Source of the DNA: JAAYLC01 sp035654795
GTDB taxonomy: Bacteria > Bacteroidota > Bacteroidia > Flavobacteriales > Flavobacteriaceae
DNA length: 29,746 bases
Reading direction: 5' to 3'
Assembly (NCBI GenBank): GCA_035654795.1
Contig: DASRWC010000012.1
Coordinates: 1-29,746 of the forward strand
Shown here: positions 23,217 through 29,746 of the stretch, piece after piece
How positions within the stretch are numbered: the stretch's first letter is position 1
Layout of the letters: the number at the start of each line of letters is the position of its first letter
Made by a program: the position numbers and the translations under genes
Notes under the pieces: model-generated
What the model was told of the DNA's origin: nothing
The model's input: only the letters and a program-made list of their open reading frames with translations
Database searches by the model: none

Positions 23217-26200
23217 ATGAAAAGAACTACTACTCTTATTTTTTCATTTCTATTAGCATTTCTTCCATTTTTCTCTATCAAAGGACAAACATTACAAGAA
23301 GTCGCAGAGATTGTTAAAAATTATAACCTTACGGAAATTAATCAATTATCTGTTGATTTAGCGAAAAGAAGCTTATCTGAAAAAGAAGAAGCAATTTCTT
23401 TTGCGAAAGCAAAGGGATTGCCCATTTCTTTTACTACCGAAGATGGTGGTTTGGCTGAGATCCAACGAATCCTTCCCAACGGCACACCTATATATTATCG
23501 AACTTTCAATAAGGACGCAGCACGTTCTACACGCACGAACCATTTAAATTCGGGAGGATCCACAGGATTCAATTTAGATGGAGAAAATATGAAAGCCTAT
23601 GTCTGGGACGGCGGTCATCCTCTTACCACTCACCAAGAATATAAAGATTCAAATGGAAATACTCGAGTTTTCATTTCAGATGCAGCTAATCCATCTCTTC
23701 ATCCACATGCCGCACACGTGGTGGGAACAATAACTGCCAAGGGAGTTCAGCCTCAAGCTAAGGGTATGGCTCCCAAATCAAAAGTTTTTGCTTATGAATG
23801 GAATATGGATGTAAGTGAAGCCACTTTAGCCGCAGCTAGTGGAATGTTAATTTCCAACCATTCATATGGTTATGATTCAAGTACACTAAACAATCTCACT
23901 GATGCCTGGATATTTGGTGCTTATGATACTAATGCCCGATCATGGGATCAACTGTTGAGCTCTGCTGAATACTACTTAATGGTTGTTGCCGCAGGTAATG
24001 ATGGAAGCAGAACAAATTTTAATAAATCCCCGTTGGTCATGGGTTATGATATGCTCACGGGCCATGCCACATCCAAAAATAATCTCGTGGTAGCCAATGC
24101 CAATGATGCTCTGGTTGATAATGCCGGAAATTTGATTTCCGTTACACTTCAAACCACAAGCAGTCCTGGACCGACAGATGATTTGCGAATTAAACCGGAT
24201 ATTACCGGTAACGGTGCCGACGTCTATTCTACCTTTGCCTCCGGTAACTCAGCTTATGGGATTTCTTCCGGAACCTCAATGGCCTCCCCTAATATTAGCG
24301 GAACCCTCCTTCTGCTTCAAGAACATGCTCAGAAAACATCCGGAAACTATTTAAAAGCTGCTTCCTTAAAAGGATTAGCACTGCACACCGCTGATGATGC
24401 AGGACCTCCGGGTCCCGATGCGAAATGGGGATGGGGTCTTCTCAATGCCAAACGAGCAGCAGAAGCTATTTCTGCCAATGGCACTAATGCTATCCTATCA
24501 GAGACTACTCTAAATCAAGGGCAAACGATAACTATGGAGGTTACTTCAGATGGTTTGAACATGTTGCAAGCTTCAATTTCTTGGACTGATAAACCCGGAC
24601 AAGCTATAACTGCAGGTCCGGCTAATGTTAATACGCCCGTTCTGATAAACGATCTCGATATTCGCATTTCCAAAGATGGAGTAACTTATTATCCATGGAA
24701 ATTGACATCTGCAACAACAAATTCGCAAACATCCGATAATAGCGTTGACCCTTATGAACGCATTGACATACTCAATGCCACTGGTACCTATACCATCACT
24801 ATTAGTCATAAAGGTAATTTAAGTGGAGGCAGTCAGAATTTCACTCTTATCGTAACAGGGATCGTGCCTAATTGCGAAGTTGCAGAAATACCTCAAAATA
24901 TTGTAGTTGATAACATTACACATGCAGAAGCCCGCATTTCCTGGACCGGCGATGAATCTTTTTTCGACATAAAATACAGACCTGTTGGAGAATCTGTATG
25001 GATCGATAATTCTTCCATAATCGGAAATACACTAGAACTTTCAGATTTGATGTCTGATTTAACTTATGAAGCACAGATAAGAAGTAAGTGCTCTGCCGGT
25101 GTCGTTTCGGAATATGGTGCTATTTTTAATTTTAGCACCCTTCCTCAACCCGACAATCTGGATTGCAATCAAGGAACAGAGAGTAGTGATTCTTATCAAG
25201 GTATAAACATTAAAGACAACCTAGTAGCCAATGATTTTATAGTAACAGCGGGAAGCGCGCTTGAGATAAAAACTATTGAAGTGAATGTTTTTGTTCCGTC
25301 TAACGCTTCTCCTGAAATACCGAAATTTAATGTAGCAGTGTATAATGATTTTGGAAACAAACCTGGTGGTTCGCCCTTCATTTCCTTGAACAACATTACA
25401 CCTACCCATGGTGAATTTTTAGAACAATTTTCAAGTCACACGCTTTATCGAATATTTATACCTGTAGATATTATCGTCCATGGGGGAATGAACGGATCTA
25501 CCTATTGGCTTCAACTTACAGATCCTGTTAATCAGAGTTTAATGGAGATAAGTTCCGTGCTTTATGGAAGTCCGTATCATGTATGGGATGGATCTGACTG
25601 GGTTCCTGAAATAGGTAATTTTGATGGTGTATGGAAGTTGCGCTGCGAGACCATACCTCCACCATGTCCTTTCAATATTTCGGGGAATGTGGAACCAATC
25701 ACAAGAGTTCAATTCGCCGGCATCGATAATTCTTCAAGCGCAACTATTGACGGCTCGCCGGCTCTGGAAAATTTTACACATCTTGTAGGTGAAGTCCACC
25801 CCGGAGAACAACTCCCAATTACTTTAAAAGGAAATACAGACGGAAATTATGTCAACTACTTTACCGTGTGGGTGGATTGGAATCAAAATGGGATTTGGAG
25901 CGAAGATGAACGATACGAACTGGGGTATATCATTAACTCTACCGGATTGGATTCAAAAAATATTCAGAGTATGATTACAGTACCCACGAATGCAAAATCA
26001 GGATCAACCTTAATGCGAATCATAAAATCTTATGGGGAGTCCCCTCTTAATCCTTGCGCCATTTATAATTATGGACAAGCCGAAGATTATACTATTCATG
26101 TTTCTGAAGATCCCGGATTTGTATATGAAAATGGAAGTTGGATACCGGCAAACCCGAATGGTATATCGACATCTTCAGATAATATTACCATAATCAATGG

Positions 26201-27827
26201 TACGGCAGTATTCAATACTGACATCAGTGCCAAAAACATAGTGATACATCCTAACGCAACTTTGGAAGTTGAAAATGTTCTTCGTCTTTATGGAAATTTA
26301 AATATTGACGGAAATCTTGTATTTAAGAGCAATTCGACAAGAAACGGCGAGCTTGCTTATCTTCGATCTTCCTCTCAAATCAATGGAGAAGCCACTGTTG
26401 AAAGATATTTTCAATCTATCAGATCATACAGAATGGTTAGTAGCTCTGTTACCACCTCCACCTCTATTCATACAAATTGGCAAGAAGGAGCCACGGGTAA
26501 TGATGACAATCCATTTCCCGGTTATGGAACTCACATTACCGGCACTACCATAGATCAAACCAACGGTTTTGATGCTACTCAAACCGGAAATCCATCCATG
26601 TGGACTGTAGATCTTGTAGCACAACAATTTGTGCCAATTTCAAACACTGATGTAAACACGCTATCTGCCGGCGAATCCTTTTTAATGTACATCCGAGGTG
26701 ATAGAAGCATGGATTTAAACTCAAATAGCTCGTCAGGTTCCACCACATTGCGTGCGAAAGGAAGCTTGCATAAAGGAAATTACAGTGAAACTTTCTCAAC
26801 TTCAACCGCGGGACAATTTGTCATGTTCGGAAATCCTTATCAAAGTTCTGTTGATATCAATCGTGTTTTTTCAGAATCTACCAATGTCTCTCCCGGTTAT
26901 TACTTTGTATATGATCCATCTCAAGGGAATTATGGCGGATATGTTTCCGTCCTTCTCCCGTCCGGAACAAACGTTCTAAATTCAACAGCCAATCAATATT
27001 TGCAACCGGGACAAGCAGCTCAATTTGCTACTAGCACAAACGGCCCTGCAACAATTAAATTCACTGAAAACACTAAAACACCCGGTCACCATAATAACAC
27101 AAATAGTATAAATGAAATTTCAGAAGATTACTTAACAGTCAAATTATATAAAACAAGCGCTTATTTAGAAGGGAAAACTCCCCACGATGGGTTGGGAATT
27201 TTCTTTGGAAACCAATTTGATAATCGAGTAACCTCTGAAGATGTTCCAAAACCTTTAAATTTCAAAGAAAATCTAAGTCTGGAACGCGATGATATCCTTC
27301 TAAGTGCCGAATTTCGATCACTCCCGGAAACAGATGAAGTACATCAATTGAACATTTCGGGATATACTACCGAAAATTATACTTTTTCTTTTGGTATGGA
27401 GGGTTTGGAAAACACTGAGTTCTATCTTGTAGATACTTATACCGGAAGCTTGACTGAGATTGAAAATCTTACAACCTATGACTTTGTTGTTGACCCAAAT
27501 ATTTCCGAAAGTAAGGCTTCTGATCGATTTTTCATCCAACAACAACTTGTTCTCGCAAACCCCGATCACGGAACAACAGCGCAGATTAAATTATTTCCTA
27601 ATCCTGTAAATGAAGGAAATATCTTTATCTCTGCTCCCGGTTATAGTGGAATTGACATTGAAATTGAGATTTTGGATATCTTAGGTCACACCCTTTATTC
27701 CTCAATTAAATCAACTACAGATGGATTAATCAGCATTCCTTTAGTGGAAGCTATATCTTCCGGAGTTTACCATATTGTGATAACGACACCAAATGATAAG
27801 AAAGTTTTTAAATTGATTAGAAAATAA
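23217..27827 (+). CDS. Secreted subtilisin-family (S8) peptidase with T9SS sorting domain
   Basis: A 1536-residue exported protease. Signal peptide 1-23. The catalytic triad of an S8 subtilase is intact: D131 in AYVWDGG, H167 in HPHAAHVVG and S354 in SGTSMASP, with oxyanion N261 in VAAGNDG. Then follow a beta-sandwich (about 430-548), a fibronectin type III-like domain (555-642), a beta domain ending at about 812, and a GEVED domain with VWVDWNQNGIWSEDERY (884-900). Residues 980-1440 are a long beta-rich region with ISTSSDNITI, VMFGNPYQSSVDI and SLTEIENLTTYDFVV, common in flavobacterial surface proteins. The C-terminus (1456-1536), KLFPNPVNEGNIFI through GVYHIVITTPNDKKVFKLIRK in pieces, is a type A T9SS sorting domain, so it should leave through the outer membrane. 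Substrate unknown; nutrition or processing of surface proteins are both possible. The 155 bases after it hold the promoter of the next gene. Confidence 0.94.
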   Translation: MKRTTTLIFSFLLAFLPFFSIKGQTLQEVAEIVKNYNLTEINQLSVDLAKRSLSEKEEAISFAKAKGLPISFTTEDGGLAEIQRILPNGTPIYYRTFNKDAARSTRTNHLNSGGSTGFNLDGENMKAYVWDGGHPLTTHQEYKDSNGNTRVFISDAANPSLHPHAAHVVGTITAKGVQPQAKGMAPKSKVFAYEWNMDVSEATLAAASGMLISNHSYGYDSSTLNNLTDAWIFGAYDTNARSWDQLLSSAEYYLMVVAAGNDGSRTNFNKSPLVMGYDMLTGHATSKNNLVVANANDALVDNAGNLISVTLQTTSSPGPTDDLRIKPDITGNGADVYSTFASGNSAYGISSGTSMASPNISGTLLLLQEHAQKTSGNYLKAASLKGLALHTADDAGPPGPDAKWGWGLLNAKRAAEAISANGTNAILSETTLNQGQTITMEVTSDGLNMLQASISWTDKPGQAITAGPANVNTPVLINDLDIRISKDGVTYYPWKLTSATTNSQTSDNSVDPYERIDILNATGTYTITISHKGNLSGGSQNFTLIVTGIVPNCEVAEIPQNIVVDNITHAEARISWTGDESFFDIKYRPVGESVWIDNSSIIGNTLELSDLMSDLTYEAQIRSKCSAGVVSEYGAIFNFSTLPQPDNLDCNQGTESSDSYQGINIKDNLVANDFIVTAGSALEIKTIEVNVFVPSNASPEIPKFNVAVYNDFGNKPGGSPFISLNNITPTHGEFLEQFSSHTLYRIFIPVDIIVHGGMNGSTYWLQLTDPVNQSLMEISSVLYGSPYHVWDGSDWVPEIGNFDGVWKLRCETIPPPCPFNISGNVEPITRVQFAGIDNSSSATIDGSPALENFTHLVGEVHPGEQLPITLKGNTDGNYVNYFTVWVDWNQNGIWSEDERYELGYIINSTGLDSKNIQSMITVPTNAKSGSTLMRIIKSYGESPLNPCAIYNYGQAEDYTIHVSEDPGFVYENGSWIPANPNGISTSSDNITIINGTAVFNTDISAKNIVIHPNATLEVENVLRLYGNLNIDGNLVFKSNSTRNGELAYLRSSSQINGEATVERYFQSIRSYRMVSSSVTTSTSIHTNWQEGATGNDDNPFPGYGTHITGTTIDQTNGFDATQTGNPSMWTVDLVAQQFVPISNTDVNTLSAGESFLMYIRGDRSMDLNSNSSSGSTTLRAKGSLHKGNYSETFSTSTAGQFVMFGNPYQSSVDINRVFSESTNVSPGYYFVYDPSQGNYGGYVSVLLPSGTNVLNSTANQYLQPGQAAQFATSTNGPATIKFTENTKTPGHHNNTNSINEISEDYLTVKLYKTSAYLEGKTPHDGLGIFFGNQFDNRVTSEDVPKPLNFKENLSLERDDILLSAEFRSLPETDEVHQLNISGYTTENYTFSFGMEGLENTEFYLVDTYTGSLTEIENLTTYDFVVDPNISESKASDRFFIQQQLVLANPDHGTTAQIKLFPNPVNEGNIFISAPGYSGIDIEIEILDILGHTLYSSIKSTTDGLISIPLVEAISSGVYHIVITTPNDKKVFKLIRK

Positions 27828-27885
27828 ATAGTTATATTTGAAAATCGAAGACAGATGGCAATTTTTAGATTTTTTCCTGATTTTT

Positions 27886-27917
27886 TTGGCAAAAACAGAA
27901 TTTAATCTTTATGTTTG
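27886..27917 (+). promoter_or_regulatory. Promoter for the small CTERM protein gene
   Basis: TTG at 27886-27888 is followed after 21 bases by TATGTTTG at 27910-27917, an exact match to the Bacteroidota -7 box TAnnTTTG. Transcription would start near 27925, giving a leader of about 58 bases before ATG 27983. This suggests expression independent of the subtilase gene. Confidence 0.5.
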
Positions 27918-27982
27918 TAAGACGGTCTTCCTTTTTCGAAAGACATACAACCAACTGAAAACCGAATTTTAATAAACAGATT

Positions 27983-28180
27983 ATGAAAATGAAATTTACT
28001 CAAAAAATCGCCTTCTTAAGTGTTTTGTTTGTATTTCTTGCAGTCGCTTCCTATGCCCAAATAGGATTACCGGGTGACGGTGATCCATCCGGTCCTGGTG
28101 ACGTGCCAATTAACGGCTTAATTGCCTTAGGACTTGCAGCCGGAGCAGCACTAGGTTTACGCAGGAAATTGAAAAAATAA
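27983..28180 (+). CDS. Minimal exported protein with PID-CTERM-like sorting tail
   Basis: A 65-residue protein made almost only of targeting signals. Residues 1-25 are a signal peptide with cleavage predicted at SYA-Q. Residues 26-40 are a Gly/Asp/Pro linker (GLPGDGDPSGPGD). Residues 41-45 are VPING, followed by a hydrophobic helix LIALGLAAGAALGL (46-59) and a basic end RRKLKK. A short motif, then a membrane helix, then Arg/Lys cluster is the layout of PEP-CTERM-type signals; the PI(D/N)G form matches the class called PID-CTERM in Flavobacteriia, thought to be handled by an exosortase-type transpeptidase. No exosortase gene is in the window. It has its own promoter and terminator. After processing almost nothing but the short linker would remain, so its function is a puzzle. 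Confidence 0.75.
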   Translation: MKMKFTQKIAFLSVLFVFLAVASYAQIGLPGDGDPSGPGDVPINGLIALGLAAGAALGLRRKLKK

Positions 28181-28203
28181 AAACCTTTTTTATAAAATCT
28201 TAC

Positions 28204-28224
28204 AGAGCTCCTCGGAGCTCTTTT
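28204..28224 (+). terminator. Terminator after the small CTERM protein gene
   Basis: AGAGCTCC (28204-28211) pairs with GGAGCTCT (28214-28221), giving a strong eight-base stem with a tight loop, followed by TTTTG on the plus strand. The minus strand lacks a T run after the hairpin, so it mainly ends plus-strand transcripts. It lies 24 bases after the stop. Confidence 0.75.
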
Positions 28225-28251
28225 GTGGTTTCCCTTATTCAAATATCGGGT

Positions 28252-28671
28252 TCACTTGGATTGCTTTTGGGTTTTTCTTCCGAATCTAAAAAACAACAGA
28301 AGAAATACTATCGCAAAACCTACTCCTGCCGTGCCAAAAAATGCATCTACGATATCCTTTGTATTGAGTAGAGACAAAAACATTTCGTAGATAAAATTCA
28401 AGCCTACGATTAAACACGCCACGTAGAACACATAGGAAAATTTAATTCCCATCATACTCCAGATGAAACCAATGGTCATCATCAAAATGAAGCTCAAGGA
28501 AAAATTGGATATGTGCGAATAGAATGAAGGCATCATCCGTTCGAAAAATTCAAATCGGAAAATGCCCTCTTTTCTTCCTGCAAACAAGACGTAACTTAGA
28601 ACAATAAGAAAAAGAAACAGCAATGCCTCCCATAGCTTGGGTGGGTATTTTATTGATTTCTTGAAACTCAT
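28252..28671 (-). CDS. Small VanZ-like four-helix membrane protein
   Basis: A 139-residue integral membrane protein with hydrophobic segments at about 14-30, 55-73, 78-97 and 113-129 and a basic C-terminus (FGRKTQKQSK). The region LNTKDIVDAFFGTAGVG (102-118) resembles the D-x-x-D, N/F-x-x-G ending of VanZ-like proteins, a loosely defined family with no agreed reaction. I chose ATG 28671, preceded by the rare clear Shine-Dalgarno GGAG at close spacing, over an in-frame TTG at 28689. It lies 49 bases downstream of the RND pump gene on the same strand, so it may be co-transcribed with it. It converges with the CTERM gene, separated by 71 bases and a terminator. A role with either neighbour is not shown. 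Confidence 0.65.
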   Translation of the reverse strand: MSFKKSIKYPPKLWEALLFLFLIVLSYVLFAGRKEGIFRFEFFERMMPSFYSHISNFSLSFILMMTIGFIWSMMGIKFSYVFYVACLIVGLNFIYEMFLSLLNTKDIVDAFFGTAGVGFAIVFLLLFFRFGRKTQKQSK

Positions 28672-28720
28672 ATCTCCGCAATTTTTCAACCTATAAAATT
28701 TAAAATCCGAATTTAAGTTA

Positions 28721-29746
28721 TTATAGTCTATCCTTCCGCCTGTAAGCCAGATAAAATACCTGTGGCAAAACGGTGAGCGATAGAAGCATGCAGATAATCA
28801 AGCCGCCCACAATCATAATTGCTAAAGGTTTCTGAATTTCTGAACCCATACCGGTTGATAGCGCTGCCGGCAAAAGTCCTAATGACCCCATAAGCGCAAT
28901 CATCACAATGGGTCGGATGCGACTGTAAACGCCTTCAGATATTGCTTTTTTCAAAGGCATTTTTCGCATGTTTTCTTTCATTACGGCTATTAGAATGATA
29001 CTGTTAATCGTATTCACTCCGAATAAAATAATGAATCCGATTCCCGCCGAAATTCCGAAAATAGTTTGCGTTACCCACAGTGAAATAAAGCCGCCGATAA
29101 AAGCATAAGGAATTGTGCTCGCGGCAATCAAGGTATCTTTTATTGTTCCGAAATTGAAGTACAGCAAGAAGAGAATCAGTAACAGAACTGCCGGCACGAT
29201 GACCGCAAGTTGTTTGCTGGCTCTTTCTTTACTCTCAAATTCTCCTGCCCACACTACTTTGTGTTTCGACGGAATGTGTACTTCTTCCGCTACTTTCTTT
29301 TTTGCTTCGGCAATGGTGCTTCCCAAATCCCGCCCTTCGATACTAAAACCGACAGCGATATACCGACTACTCCCTTCGCGGTAAATAAAGGTTGGACCGG
29401 TAATGTAACTAATAGTAGAAATTTCCTTCAACGGAACTTTTTGACCACCCGCCGCGGGAATCAGAATATCTCCTATTTTCTCGTCACTGTCGCGATATTG
29501 TTTTTCGAAACGAATCCGCACATCAAACATTCTTTCACCTTCATAAAAAGTAGTCGCTGCCCTTCCCCCTATCGCCATTTCCACCACCGCTTGTGCATCG
29601 GCGATATCGACTCCATATCGGGCTAATTTATTATCATGTAACTGAATTCGCAACTCCGGCAACCCGATATTTCGGTAAACGTTTAAGTCTTCGACGCCGC
29701 GTACATCCTTGATGGCTTCGGCTACTTGGTCGGCGTATTCTTCAAG
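28721..29746 (-). CDS. CzcA/CusA-type heavy-metal RND efflux pump, C-terminal part
   Basis: The frame stays open from the right edge of the window to TAA at 28721, so about 341 residues of the C-terminal third are present and the 5' part lies outside. The edge sequence reads LEEYADQVAEAIKDVRGVEDL in frame before the LPELRIQLHDNKLARYG stretch. This, with YREGSSRYIAVGFSI and the membrane half (AGIGFIILFGVNTINSIILI, IRPIVMIALMGSLGLLPAALS, ending TVLPQVFYLAYRR), fits the heavy-metal branch of RND transporters, which export Co, Zn, Cd, Ni, Cu or Ag with a membrane-fusion protein and an outer-membrane channel. The metal-binding region is not visible, so the substrate cannot be set. Partner genes would lie beyond the edge. 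A CDF protein at the opposite edge is also a metal exporter, probably by coincidence. Confidence 0.88.
   Translation of the reverse strand, partial: LEEYADQVAEAIKDVRGVEDLNVYRNIGLPELRIQLHDNKLARYGVDIADAQAVVEMAIGGRAATTFYEGERMFDVRIRFEKQYRDSDEKIGDILIPAAGGQKVPLKEISTISYITGPTFIYREGSSRYIAVGFSIEGRDLGSTIAEAKKKVAEEVHIPSKHKVVWAGEFESKERASKQLAVIVPAVLLLILFLLYFNFGTIKDTLIAASTIPYAFIGGFISLWVTQTIFGISAGIGFIILFGVNTINSIILIAVMKENMRKMPLKKAISEGVYSRIRPIVMIALMGSLGLLPAALSTGMGSEIQKPLAIMIVGGLIICMLLSLTVLPQVFYLAYRRKDRL

Noticed and set aside
26305..26979. Short frames inside the subtilase gene on both strands
   Set aside because: They overlap the continuous 1536-residue coding frame and show no domain or start signal of their own.
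1..29746. tRNA, rRNA, riboswitch, insertion-sequence or CRISPR features
   Set aside because: Reading both strands showed no cloverleaf-like clusters, rRNA stretches, transposase genes or spaced direct repeats that I could support.

Overview
The window looks like part of an AT-rich chromosome from the Bacteroidota, most likely a marine-type member of the Flavobacteriia. This rests on protein types and signals rather than any marker gene. The evidence is a full type IX secretion (T9SS) C-terminal signal on a 1536-residue subtilase, a 65-residue protein with a PID-CTERM-like sorting tail, promoter-like TAnnTTTG boxes, weak or absent Shine-Dalgarno sequences, menaquinone genes of the short Bacteroidota type, and an RprX/RprY-like two-component pair. 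There are no rRNA or tRNA genes, insertion sequences, integrases, phage genes or CRISPR arrays. This is ordinary core chromosome with one regulatory island.

Layout. (1) Positions 2-205 hold the tail of a cation diffusion facilitator. (2) Positions 273-9178 are a tightly packed minus-strand run of nine genes, in transcription order: menA, menC, a CPBP membrane protease, menE, a family 2 glycosyltransferase, a YbbR-domain protein, coaE, a sensor kinase and its response regulator. It ends at a hairpin at 216-239. (3) Positions 9280-13599 hold doxX (+), holA (-), then on the plus strand a stand-alone HsdR-N type nuclease-fold protein overlapping a second glycosyltransferase, an OmpA-family lipoprotein with a classic terminator, and a small TerB-like helical protein. 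(4) Positions 13594-16593 hold a YciO/Sua5-type protein and a UvrD/PcrA helicase on the minus strand. (5) Positions 16734-21377 form a divergent regulatory unit: a TPR-CHAT protein (-) facing an ECF-type sigma factor and an overlapping membrane anti-sigma-like protein with a periplasmic TPR-like tail (+). (6) Positions 21465-28180 hold an FMN/3Fe-4S glutamate-synthase-like protein, the secreted subtilase, and the small CTERM protein (+). (7) Positions 28252-29746 hold a small VanZ-like membrane protein and the end of a CzcA/CusA-type RND pump (-), which runs off the window.

The most interesting candidate is region 5. The CHAT protein has a signal peptide, about 600 residues of TPR-like helices, an intact His/Cys pair (H832, C873) and one C-terminal membrane anchor, which places the putative protease in the periplasm. 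The divergent anti-sigma-like protein has one membrane span with a helical-repeat domain predicted on the same side. A simple reading is a surface-sensing circuit in which the CHAT peptidase acts on, or is scaffolded with, the anti-sigma protein to release the sigma factor. This is inference from topology and gene order; no function is shown by the sequence alone. A second point of interest is the side-by-side presence of cargo for two different C-terminal sorting routes, T9SS and a CTERM system, at 23217-28180.
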